From the NCBI GenBank assembly GCA_020696365.1, contig JAEHCM010000009.1, forward strand, positions 1 to 51,756: a stretch of 51,756 nucleotides of DNA, given 5' to 3'. The notes below the pieces were generated by a model. That model searched no databases. It was not told where the DNA came from and saw nothing but the letters and a program-made list of their open reading frames with translations. The position numbers were made by a program, and so were the translations under genes. Origin of the DNA: Thermoplasmata archaeon. Lineage in GTDB: Archaea; Thermoplasmatota; Thermoplasmata; UBA10834. The number at the start of each line of letters is the position of its first letter. The first letter of the stretch is position 1. Positions 9,271 through 16,944 of the stretch are shown here, one piece after another.

Positions 9271-9462
9271 CCTTTCGCTGGCCTATCGTCTCATTACGCA
9301 CTGGCCCATTGTCCGACGAATGTCTTGCGCGTGTGCGCGATTCTTTGAGATGCACGCGGTATCGGCCATGACCGCGTTGCACGAGACAGAGACAGAGGCC
9401 GCGACCGAAGCCTGCTAATCACTTCCTGAACGCCGCTCCTCGCGCCTCGTCACCCCCAAAAG

Positions 9463-9472
9463 GATTAAGAAA
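9463..9472 (+). promoter_or_regulatory. TATA-like element for hisS
   Basis: GATTAAGAAA, about 27 bp before ATG 9495, consistent with a leaderless hisS mRNA. There is no Shine-Dalgarno ahead of that ATG. Confidence 0.4.
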
Positions 9473-9494
9473 TCGTATTCGCTTATTGCGCCAG

Positions 9495-10760
9495 ATGATT
9501 CAGCGCCCCAGGGGTACCAGGGACTTCGGCCCGGCCGAGATGTCCCGGCGGAGGAAGGTCGAAGAGGCCATGCGGGAGATCTGCCACAGGTTCGGCTTCG
9601 GCGAGGTCGTGACCCCGACGTTCGAGCAGTCCGAGCTGTTCACGCTGCGGTCGGGGCAGTCCATCATCGACGAGATGTATGTCTTCAAGGACAAGGGCGA
9701 CCGGGAGATGGCTCTCAGACCGGAGATAACCGCCTCCGTGATACGGTTCTTCGTCAGCGAGATGTCCAACCAACCGAAGCCGCTGAAGCTGTACTATGTC
9801 GGCAACTGCTTCAGGTACGAGAACCCGCAGAGCGGCAGGTACCGGGAGTTCTTCCAGCTCGGTGCGGAGCTCATAGGGAGCGAGAACCCCGAGACGGACG
9901 CCGAGGTCATATCGCTCGCGGTCCACTGCATCAGAGCTTCTGGCCTGCAGGATTTCCACGTCCGCGTAGGACACATCGGCGTGATGAAGTCGCTCGTGCT
10001 GCGGGAGGTGCAGGACCCCGTTGTGGCGGGGAAAGTCCTCAGGATGGTGGACAAGGAGGACTTCGACGCCATGGGCGACATGTTCGACGCCAACTCACTC
10101 TCGCGCAACCTTTTCGATAGAATCACCACTCTCGCAGACACCCGAGGCGGGACCGAGATACTCGACAGCGTCGACGATGCGGAAGCGCAGCAGTATCTGA
10201 AGGAGCTGTTCGAGATACTCAAGCTGCAGGGCGTGGAGGATGTCGAGCTGGACCTGGGCATAGTCCGCGGTCTGGACTACTACACCGGCATGGTCTTCGA
10301 GATAGACGCCCCCAAGCTCGGAGCGGAAAAGCAGATACTCGGGGGCGGGTCGTACACCCTGTCCGAGCTGTTCGGGGGAGAGGCGGTCTTCAGCACGGGG
10401 TTCGCGATAGGCATCGACCGCGTGATGCTCGCGCTCGAGGCCGAACAGGAGCAGCCCGAGTACACGCCACTGGACGCGTATGTCGTCCCGACCGAGGACG
10501 CGATGAGGAAGTACGCCTTCGCCATTACATCCAAGATACGTTCCAAAGGCCTGCGAGCGGATGTCGACTTGATGCGCAGGAGCATGAGCAAGAACCTGAA
10601 GTACGCCGCCTCTGCAGGCGCGAGGTTCGCCGTCATCGTGGGCAAGGAGGAGATGGCCAAGCGGTCCGTCACGCTTAGGGACATGAAGAGCGGCGAGCAG
10701 ACGCTGGTCCCAGCTGATTTTGTTGCCGACGAGCTGGAGAAACTACTGAGCAAAGGCTGA
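9495..10760 (+). CDS. hisS: Histidine-tRNA ligase
   Basis: Class II synthetase charging tRNA-His. From ATG 9495 it has 421 residues and begins MIQRPRGTRDFGPAEM, the normal family N-terminus; the in-frame TTG at 9486 adds three residues without support. Motif 1 lies in the first 60 residues, motif 2 is GNCFRYENPQSGRYREFFQLGAELIG, the HisA signature is RGLDYYTGMVFE, and motif 3 is FAIGIDRVMLALE. A C-terminal anticodon-binding domain starts near DAYVVPTE and ends with VIVGKEEMAKRSVTLRDMKSGEQ. It stands alone, convergent with gdhA. Confidence 0.97.
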   Translation: MIQRPRGTRDFGPAEMSRRRKVEEAMREICHRFGFGEVVTPTFEQSELFTLRSGQSIIDEMYVFKDKGDREMALRPEITASVIRFFVSEMSNQPKPLKLYYVGNCFRYENPQSGRYREFFQLGAELIGSENPETDAEVISLAVHCIRASGLQDFHVRVGHIGVMKSLVLREVQDPVVAGKVLRMVDKEDFDAMGDMFDANSLSRNLFDRITTLADTRGGTEILDSVDDAEAQQYLKELFEILKLQGVEDVELDLGIVRGLDYYTGMVFEIDAPKLGAEKQILGGGSYTLSELFGGEAVFSTGFAIGIDRVMLALEAEQEQPEYTPLDAYVVPTEDAMRKYAFAITSKIRSKGLRADVDLMRRSMSKNLKYAASAGARFAVIVGKEEMAKRSVTLRDMKSGEQTLVPADFVADELEKLLSKG

Positions 10761-10846
10761 CTCTGGCAGAAGAAAATTCGAGAAGAAGGGTTTGAAGAGG
10801 TCCGGCCGGAGCAGCGCCCCGGACGGATCCGTTGGTTTGTGGCTAT

Positions 10847-12103
10847 CTACGGGAAGAATCCCCTGATCTGCGTGGCCTTTGCGACCTTGTCGACTGCGAC
10901 GAAGTACGCGGCCTCTCGCATGTTGACCTTGTGCTTCTCGGCCGTGTCCCAGACCTCGTGGAACGCTTTGGTGATCTTCTGGTCGAGGCGCTCGTTGATC
11001 TCGTCCTCCGTCCAGGCGTAGTTGTAAAGGTTCTGGACCCACTCGAAGTAGCTCACGGTCACACCGCCCGCGTTGGCGAGGATGTCGGGCAGGATCAGCA
11101 CGCCGTTCTTGTGCATTATCTCGTCTGCCTCGAGCGTGTTCGGACCGTTCGCTCCCTCTCCGGACATCTTCGCCTTCACCCTTCCGGCGTTCTCCTTCGT
11201 GAGCACGTTCTCGAGCGCACACGGCAGGAGCACATCGACCTTCAGCTCGAGGATCTCCTCGTTGGTGATGGGCTTCGTGCCAGGGAATCCGACGACGCTC
11301 TTCGTGTTCTTCTTGTGAGCACTAACCTCGTCGTACTTCAGGCCGTCCTCGTTGATGATGCCTCCCTTAGAGTCTGTGACGGCGATGACCTTGCACCCGA
11401 AGTCCCTCTCGATGAGCTTGTGGGCGAAGCCTCCGACATTGCCGTATCCCTGTATGGCAACGGTCGCGCCCTTGAGTTCGAGCCCGATCTTCTTCGCGGC
11501 CTCCCTCACTGTGAAGACCAGCCCTCTGGATGTCGCCTCGGGCCTGCCGAGGGAACCGCCGATCTCCGGTGGCTTGCCGGTGACGACTCCGGGTACGGCG
11601 AAGCCCTCCGCCATGCTGATCGTGTCCATGATCCAGGCCATCTCCCGTCCGCTCGTGTTGACATCGGGGGCGGGTATGTCCTTCTCGGGACCGATGATGA
11701 TCGATATCTCCGAGGCATACCTCCTCGTCATCCTCTCGATCTCGCCGACGGACATCGTTTTCGGGTTGACGATTATGCCTCCCTTCGCGCCTCCGTACGG
11801 CACGTCCACGACCGCGGTCTTCCAGGTCATCCAGGCCGCGAGGGCCCGGACCTCGTCGATGTCCACCTGCTGGTGGTACCGTATACCGCCCTTGTATGGT
11901 CCGCGTGACTCGTTGTGCTGGATCCTGTATCCTGTGAATACCCTTATCGAACCGTCATCCATCCGCACTGGGAAGTTGACCGTGAGCTCCCTCTTCGGGC
12001 TCTTCAACACTTCGATTATCCCGGAATCAAGTCCCAGCTTCTTGCCGACAACGTCGACCTGTTTCTTCATGTTCTCAAACGGATTTGCCTTCTCACATGC
12101 CAT
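10847..12103 (-). CDS. gdhA: Glutamate dehydrogenase
   Basis: 418 residues, the length of hexameric archaeal enzymes. Interconverts glutamate with 2-oxoglutarate and ammonia using NAD(P)H. Substrate/catalytic lysines are in GPYKGGIRYH (Lys71), WMTWKTA (Lys95) and the signature PYGGAKGGI (Lys107). The Rossmann motif GYGNVGGFA lies near residue 210 and the C-terminal ILPDILANAGGVTVSYFEW block is intact. Cofactor preference cannot be read safely. It is monocistronic, with a TATA-like element at 12183-12193. It gives the cell a second route to glutamate beside the glutamate-synthase locus at 20.8-30.8 kb. Confidence 0.97.
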   Translation of the reverse strand: MACEKANPFENMKKQVDVVGKKLGLDSGIIEVLKSPKRELTVNFPVRMDDGSIRVFTGYRIQHNESRGPYKGGIRYHQQVDIDEVRALAAWMTWKTAVVDVPYGGAKGGIIVNPKTMSVGEIERMTRRYASEISIIIGPEKDIPAPDVNTSGREMAWIMDTISMAEGFAVPGVVTGKPPEIGGSLGRPEATSRGLVFTVREAAKKIGLELKGATVAIQGYGNVGGFAHKLIERDFGCKVIAVTDSKGGIINEDGLKYDEVSAHKKNTKSVVGFPGTKPITNEEILELKVDVLLPCALENVLTKENAGRVKAKMSGEGANGPNTLEADEIMHKNGVLILPDILANAGGVTVSYFEWVQNLYNYAWTEDEINERLDQKITKAFHEVWDTAEKHKVNMREAAYFVAVDKVAKATQIRGFFP

Positions 12104-12182
12104 CTTAACACCACTGGCCTCTCCCGTCTGCGGCCATCAACAACAGCCTTTCGACAGGAGCATGCGAGAGCATGTTGGCCAT

Positions 12183-12193
12183 CGATTTAAAGC
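12183..12193 (-). promoter_or_regulatory. TATA-like element for gdhA
   Basis: The minus strand reads GCTTTAAATCG, predicting a leader of roughly 55 nt ahead of the gdhA ATG at 12103. Confidence 0.45.
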
Positions 12194-12308
12194 TTGCTCA
12201 ATTACAATGCGGCCCTACCGGAAACGGTTGGACGGCCGGGGCGGTTTTTGGCAAGATATTCGAAAAGCCAGTGTTCGGAAGAGGTCCGTCCTTCGTGCGC
12301 TCTCGCAG

Positions 12309-12323
12309 GTTCTTCGAAAGAAC
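12309..12323. repeat. Short inverted repeat in the gap between gdhA and the 12386 gene
   Basis: GTTCTT-CGA-AAGAAC is a perfect 6-bp stem with a 3-nt loop, about 60 bp downstream of the stop of the 12386-12961 gene and 115 bp upstream of the gdhA TATA. It could be a weak terminator hairpin or a protein-binding site; no T tract follows. The remaining bases of this 282-bp gap show nothing else I can support. Confidence 0.3.
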
Positions 12324-12385
12324 TTCCGTTGACGCATGTTCATCGACAGGCTGCTCCGATAATCGCACAGCGCCGGTGGTCGTAC

Positions 12386-12961
12386 CTAGGTGTCGAATCC
12401 TACCAGTATCGTCGCCAATTTGGGGTCGTCGGGCAGATCCGCCGCCTTCCTGACGAAGAAGTCGCCGTCCGTCGAGGGGCTGGACGAACAGACGTTGGTC
12501 GTCTCCTCGATCCGTTCGATCTCCTCGAACGCTATCGGAGGCAGTATGAACCTCGTCTTCGCGCTCTTGCCGCCGTCATAGAATATGACGAAGTCCTTGC
12601 CAAGGTACATCAGCTTCTGACCACGGGCCGCCTTCGGCTTCTCCCCGCCTATCAGCTCCCTCCCGATGACCTTCCCGTTCTCGTCGATGAGAACCACTGT
12701 CGGAGCGGGAGGGGGTCTGAACGTGGCATCCTTAACTATGCATGCCACGTGTTTCCTGCGGAGGCATTCCAGCGCTCCGTCGTTGTGGACCGTCAGCGGG
12801 CCGAGGGATGCGGACTTGTCCTTCTCTATCTTCTCCAGCTGTCGCCTCTGTAGCTCATCGAGATAGAACGCCTTCCGTACTCCCTTGAGGCTCGAGAGTA
12901 CCTCGAGCACCTTGTTCAGAAGTTTGTCCTCATCGTCGCATCTCACCTTCGTCAAGAGCAT
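12386..12961 (-). CDS. Conserved hypothetical protein
   Basis: 191 residues, soluble. A helical N-terminal third (KLLNKVLEVLSSLKGVRKAF, then a charged helix) is followed by VKDATFRPPPAPTVVLIDENGKVIGRELIGG and a beta-rich segment with an aromatic LMYLGKDFVIFYDGG stretch. I recognise no family. The gene begins 9 bp after the OsmC-like gene stop, so it is probably its operon partner. GGAGG abuts the ATG at 12961 and is 7 nt from an in-frame TTG at 12955, which may be the true start (two residues shorter). The link to a peroxide-related OsmC protein may hint at a redox role, but that is only inference. Confidence 0.6.
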   Translation of the reverse strand: MLLTKVRCDDEDKLLNKVLEVLSSLKGVRKAFYLDELQRRQLEKIEKDKSASLGPLTVHNDGALECLRRKHVACIVKDATFRPPPAPTVVLIDENGKVIGRELIGGEKPKAARGQKLMYLGKDFVIFYDGGKSAKTRFILPPIAFEEIERIEETTNVCSSSPSTDGDFFVRKAADLPDDPKLATILVGFDT

Positions 12962-12970
12962 CCCTCCGAC

Positions 12971-13405
12971 TCATGCGGGCCCGGATATGTCTAGGTCGAC
13001 ATCGACCTTGATGCCCTGCCGTATGCTCGCCGTCACGATGCAGAAATCCTCGAAGAGCTCCCTGCAGCGTTCGAACTTTTTTTGGTTCTCATCGTCCATT
13101 TCTAGACTGATGTTTACCTTAATTCCTTCAATTCGCCATCTTCCACGTTCGTTCTTCGCAAGACTGGTCTCAACATCGGCCGACAGGTCTTCGGCCTCCC
13201 CTTTTGACTTGCCCACGCAGAATAGCAGGCTAGCACAAAGGCAATGTCCCACGGCGGACGACAGCATCATCGCGGCGTTGGGGGCGGTGCCTCCCCCGAG
13301 CGGCTCGGGCTCGTCCATCGAGATCTTCCCGTCCCACTCGCCGAAGTCTATCTCGAACTTGTACCCGTCGACTCTCTTGAGGCGTGTGTGGACCTTCTCG
13401 TGCAA
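12971..13405 (-). CDS. OsmC/Ohr-family protein
   Basis: 144 residues. OsmC proteins reduce organic hydroperoxides with two cysteines. Visible motifs are GGGTAPNAAMMLSSAVGHCLCASLLFCV, with the first redox Cys in the usual helix, and a second Cys in FEDFCIVTASIRQGIKV, the normal OsmC C-terminal context. The start is a TTG at 13405 preceded by GGAAGTGAG; no ATG occurs until well inside the fold. It is divergent from the LsrF-like gene and followed after 9 bp by a hypothetical gene. Whether it is a peroxidase or one of the many OsmC-like proteins of unknown substrate cannot be told. Confidence 0.85.
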   Translation of the reverse strand: MHEKVHTRLKRVDGYKFEIDFGEWDGKISMDEPEPLGGGTAPNAAMMLSSAVGHCLCASLLFCVGKSKGEAEDLSADVETSLAKNERGRWRIEGIKVNISLEMDDENQKKFERCRELFEDFCIVTASIRQGIKVDVDLDISGPA

Positions 13406-13487
13406 GTCTACTCACTTCCGACCCGTGGTAAGCGTGCCCATGTCTATAATGTTTCGATGGCAGATGGCCAGCACCCCATCCGACAAG

Positions 13488-13497
13488 CTATAAATAC
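13488..13497 (+). promoter_or_regulatory. TATA-like element for the LsrF-like aldolase operon
   Basis: CTATAAATAC in a GC-rich surround, predicting transcription near 13518 and a short leader before ATG 13532. Confidence 0.5.
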
Positions 13498-13531
13498 GCT
13501 ACCTCCTTTCTCAACATGCTGAACTGTCGAG

Positions 13532-14350
13532 ATGCGACTGTCTCGGGGGTGTTGTGAAATGGATTGGGGTTTGAAGAACAGGATTTCCAAGATAATCAAG
13601 CCGGATACTAACCGCTCGGTCATGCTCGCCGTCGACCACGGCTACTTCCTGGGGCCGACATCCAGCCTCGAGGACCCGAAGAAGACCATCTCGCCTCTGG
13701 CGCCTTATGCGGATTCGATCATGCTCACCAGGGGCGTTCTGCGCACGTCTGTCGACCCGAGCCTGTTCAACTCGGTCGTCCTGAGGGTATCGGGCGGTAC
13801 GAGCATCGTCGGAGAGGATCTGGCGAACGAGGGAATCATCACTTGCATAGAAGAGGCTCTGCGCCTGAACGCGTCCGGCATAGCGTTGTCGATCTTCGTG
13901 GGGAGCAAGTACGAGCGGCAGACACTGCTCAGCCTTGCAGAGTTGGTGGACAACGGCGAGAGACACGGCATGCCAGTACTCGCGGTCACGGCGGTCGGGA
14001 AGGAGCTGGGCAAGCGGGACGCCCGCTTCCTCGCGCTGAGCTGCAGGATAGCCGCGGAGCTCGGGGCGCACATCGTCAAGACATATTATTGCGACAACTT
14101 CGAGAAGGTCGTCGATGGCTGCCCAGCACCGATAGTGGTCGCGGGCGGGCCGAAGATGACGGAGAAGCAGGCGCTCCAGCTTACATACAACTCGATATCG
14201 AAAGGCGCCGTCGGCGTGGACATGGGCAGGAACATATGGCAGTCCGACCACCCGGTCCCGATGATCAAGGCTGTCAGGAAGATAGTGCACGAGGACGCCA
14301 CCGTGAAGGAGGCGTACGACCTCTTCAAGAAGCTCGCGAAGAAGAAGTAA
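13532..14350 (+). CDS. lsrF: Class I aldolase/thiolase of the LsrF (DeoC/FbaB) family
   Basis: 272 residues. Resembles LsrF along its length: a GCCEMDWGLKNRISKIIKP opening, VMLAVDHGYFLGPT, MLTRGVLR, GSKYERQ, VTAVGKE, then the Schiff-base lysine in HIVKTYY (Lys183), VAGGPKMTEKQAL and GVDMGRNIWQSDHP. In bacteria LsrF performs the last step of AI-2 breakdown, moving an acetyl group from a phospho-dione to CoA. The N-terminal GCxxxDWG segment supports the ATG at 13532 over 13559. No other lsr genes are nearby, so the role here is probably different: a sugar-phosphate aldolase or transaldolase. The zinc dehydrogenase gene starts 25 bp downstream, suggesting a two-gene catabolic operon. Confidence 0.85.
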   Translation: MRLSRGCCEMDWGLKNRISKIIKPDTNRSVMLAVDHGYFLGPTSSLEDPKKTISPLAPYADSIMLTRGVLRTSVDPSLFNSVVLRVSGGTSIVGEDLANEGIITCIEEALRLNASGIALSIFVGSKYERQTLLSLAELVDNGERHGMPVLAVTAVGKELGKRDARFLALSCRIAAELGAHIVKTYYCDNFEKVVDGCPAPIVVAGGPKMTEKQALQLTYNSISKGAVGVDMGRNIWQSDHPVPMIKAVRKIVHEDATVKEAYDLFKKLAKKK

Positions 14351-14375
14351 GGGACGCATCTGGAGCGCTCAACCC

Positions 14376-15401
14376 ATGCGCGTGGCGATGTACTACAACA
14401 ACCGCGATGTGCGGCTCGAGGAGCTGCCGAAGCCGGGGCCTGGCCCAGGAGAGATACTCGTCAGGGTCGTCGCGAGCGGCATATGCGGCAGCGATGTCAT
14501 GGAGTGGTACAGGATCAAGCGGGCGCCGCTGGTGCTCGGCCACGAGATCGCTGGAGACATCGAAGCGGTCGGAGAGGGCGTCGAGGAGTACGAGGTCGGG
14601 GATCGTGTCTTCGTGTCCCATCACGTGCCGTGCATGGAGTGCAGGTACTGCATGAGCGGACATCATTCCACATGCGACACACTCCGGAGCACCAATTACT
14701 TTCCAGGCGGATTTGCGGAGCACATACGCGTCCCAGCGATCAATCTGAAGCATGGAGTGTTCATCCTTCCCGAGGAGCTCACGTACGACGACGGCGTATT
14801 CATCGAACCGCTGGCATGCGTCGTCCGTGGGTTCAAGCTGATGAGGTTCTCGCCCGGAAAGACCATCCTGGTTCTCGGAAGCGGGATCGCCGGCCTGATG
14901 AACATCAAGCTCGCGAAGGCGATGGGCGCCGGACGGGTCATCGCGACCGACGTGTCCCCGTACAGGCTTGATGCCGCGAAGCGGTTCGGAGCCGACGCCG
15001 TCATCGAAGCGTCCGAGGACGTCCCTGCACTCGTCGCCGAGGCGAACGAGGGCCGCAAGGCGGACTTTGTGATCGTCTCGACAGGAGCGGAGCAGGCGAT
15101 GCTCCAGGCGTTCGATTGCGTCGACCGCGGAGGAACGATCTTGATGTTCGCCCCTCCCATGCCAGGAACTGAGGTCTGCATACCGATCGGAGACCTGTGG
15201 AAGGACGAGATCACGATCACAACGACCTACGCGGGAAGCCCCGAAGACATCTCCGAGACAATCGAGCTGCTGAGGTCGGGCAGGGTCAAGGTGTGCGACA
15301 TGATAACCCACAGATTCGGCCTCGCGGACGCCGGAAAAGGGTTCGAGCTCGTCGCCAAGGCGCAGGACTCCATCAAAGTGGTAATCGAGCCGCAACGATG
15401 A
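14376..15401 (+). CDS. Zinc-dependent medium-chain alcohol/polyol dehydrogenase
   Basis: 341 residues, MDR superfamily. Catalytic zinc ligands are Cys in ASGICGSDV and His-Glu in VLGHEIAGDIEAVGEG. The structural zinc site is intact: four Cys in CMECRYCMSGHHSTC. The Rossmann motif is LVLGSGIAGLMNIKLAKAMGAG, followed by an aspartate-containing TDVSPYR that usually favours NAD. Closest in character to sorbitol/threonine dehydrogenases, but the substrate is not identifiable. It follows the LsrF-like aldolase by 25 bp, so the pair may oxidise and cleave a sugar or related metabolite. Confidence 0.88.
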   Translation: MRVAMYYNNRDVRLEELPKPGPGPGEILVRVVASGICGSDVMEWYRIKRAPLVLGHEIAGDIEAVGEGVEEYEVGDRVFVSHHVPCMECRYCMSGHHSTCDTLRSTNYFPGGFAEHIRVPAINLKHGVFILPEELTYDDGVFIEPLACVVRGFKLMRFSPGKTILVLGSGIAGLMNIKLAKAMGAGRVIATDVSPYRLDAAKRFGADAVIEASEDVPALVAEANEGRKADFVIVSTGAEQAMLQAFDCVDRGGTILMFAPPMPGTEVCIPIGDLWKDEITITTTYAGSPEDISETIELLRSGRVKVCDMITHRFGLADAGKGFELVAKAQDSIKVVIEPQR

Positions 15402-15438
15402 GGCGGGTACATAACCCGTTCGACCAAGCTATTTCTAC

Positions 15439-15461
15439 ATTGGCGGCAATTACCCGCCAAT
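15439..15461. promoter_or_regulatory. Perfect inverted repeat between the MDR and aminotransferase genes
   Basis: ATTGGCGG-CAATTAC-CCGCCAAT: 8-bp arms, 7-nt spacer. It lies 38 bp after the dehydrogenase stop and about 115 bp before the aminotransferase ATG. It may be an operator for the aminotransferase gene or a terminator stem. The half-site ATTGGCGG also occurs at 20584-20591, overlapping an inverted repeat in front of the glutamate-synthase operon. Confidence 0.4.
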
Positions 15462-15576
15462 CAGAGGACTGCCCGGAGCTATGGCATTGTCTGTGTGGGT
15501 CAATGCTTGTTGATTCTGCCATGTGGTGTTGGGCTTTCCAGCGTGGTCTCTCTGAGAGCTGAGAGGTAGTTGCGTC

Positions 15577-16932
15577 ATGGCAGTGACGGCAAGTTGTGAG
15601 AAGGAGTATGTGTCCAGGACTAGGAGATCGAAAGCGCACTTCATGAAGGCGAAGAAGGTACTTCCTGCGGGCGTCGAGAGCAACGTGCGGTTCTTCGAGC
15701 CGTATCCGTTCGTCGCGAAGAGGGCGAAGGGCCCGTATATCTACGATCTCGACGGCAACAAGATCACCGATTTCGCGCTGGGCTACGGTCCCATGATACT
15801 CGGGCACAACCATCCGCGGGTAGTCAAAGCCGTACACGCGCAGGTCGACAAGGGGACTATGTACGGCGTCTCGCCGGACATCGCCTTGGAGTACATCGAG
15901 GTGCTGCAGAAAGCCATGCCATCGATGGAGATGGTGCGGTTCGCCAATTCTGGGACCGAGGCGACGATGCATCCGCTCCGGGTCGCGAGGTCGTACACCG
16001 GAAAGGACAAGATCGCCAAGGCGGAGGGGTCCTACCACGGAGGGCACGACTACGCCCTTCAGGGCGTGGACATACCGGAGGACATGCTGAAGGACAAGGC
16101 GAATCAGCCATCGGTGCCCTTCGGCAAGGGCATACCGAAGGCCGTCTCAGACCTGGTCGTGATGTATCCGTTCAACGACTGGGGCGTCACTGAGGAGGTC
16201 ATCACGAGGAACGCGGACGATCTCGCGGCGCTCATAATCGAGCCAGTCCAGGCCGGAGGCGGATGCTTCATTCCGAGGGACAACTACCTGAAGAAGCTGA
16301 GGAAGCTCACCAAGGAGCTGGGTATAGTGCTCATCTTCGACGAGGTGCTCACGGGTTTCAGGGTGGCGCTCGGTGGGGCGCAGGAGAAGTTCGGCGTCAA
16401 ACCGGACCTCACATCGATCGCCAAGATCGCCGGCGGGGGATACCAGCTCGCGGCGTTCGGCGGCAAGAAGAGCATCATGAGCGAGATCATCCCGGACGAC
16501 GAAGGGAACGTCTACCACGGCGGCACATACAACGGCCATCCCGTATCCGTCGCTGCAGGGCTCGAGACGCTGAAGATACTCTCCCGTCCGGGGACGTATG
16601 CGAAGATCGACAAGATTGGCGACTCGTTGTTCGACGGCTTGAGGGACATATCGGAGGACCGCGGGGTGGACACATGGATAGAGTCAATCGGCTCGATGGG
16701 ACAGATGTACTTCACCGATAAGGAGGTCGTCATGTGGCGCGATGCGTTCGACGTCGACAGAGATGCCTGGCATGAGTGGTTCATGTACTCGCTCGGCAAG
16801 GGCGTGCTGTTCGGCGTGCCGCATGCGGATGAGCACTTCTTCACATCGCTTGTGCACTCGAAGGACGATATTCGAAAATCGCTGGAGATATCGGACGCAG
16901 CATTCAGGAAAATCGCAAGCCAGCGTGCGTGA
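15577..16932 (+). CDS. Class III PLP aminotransferase, glutamate-1-semialdehyde aminomutase-like
   Basis: 451 residues. Fold-type I, class III: VLPAGVESNVRFFEPYP opening, FANSGTEATMHPLRVARSYTGK (phosphate site), YHGGHD, EPVQAGGG, LIFDEVLTGFR with the PLP-binding Asp, and the PLP lysine in SIAKIAGGGYQLAAFGG. The order matches HemL-like proteins, but the length and the insertion around 150-190 differ from true HemL, and no other haem genes lie nearby. The ATG has GAGAGGT about 8 nt upstream. The neighbours (MttB homologue, MFS carrier) suggest a role in amine or amino-acid catabolism instead. Convergent with the MttB-family gene across only 12 bp. Confidence 0.85.
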   Translation: MAVTASCEKEYVSRTRRSKAHFMKAKKVLPAGVESNVRFFEPYPFVAKRAKGPYIYDLDGNKITDFALGYGPMILGHNHPRVVKAVHAQVDKGTMYGVSPDIALEYIEVLQKAMPSMEMVRFANSGTEATMHPLRVARSYTGKDKIAKAEGSYHGGHDYALQGVDIPEDMLKDKANQPSVPFGKGIPKAVSDLVVMYPFNDWGVTEEVITRNADDLAALIIEPVQAGGGCFIPRDNYLKKLRKLTKELGIVLIFDEVLTGFRVALGGAQEKFGVKPDLTSIAKIAGGGYQLAAFGGKKSIMSEIIPDDEGNVYHGGTYNGHPVSVAAGLETLKILSRPGTYAKIDKIGDSLFDGLRDISEDRGVDTWIESIGSMGQMYFTDKEVVMWRDAFDVDRDAWHEWFMYSLGKGVLFGVPHADEHFFTSLVHSKDDIRKSLEISDAAFRKIASQRA

Positions 16933-16944
16933 TAGTCTTCCGTG

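Noticed and set aside
9486..9494. TTG start for hisS three codons upstream
   Set aside because: No ribosome-binding site, and the TATA position predicts a leaderless mRNA at ATG 9495, which also gives the normal N-terminus.
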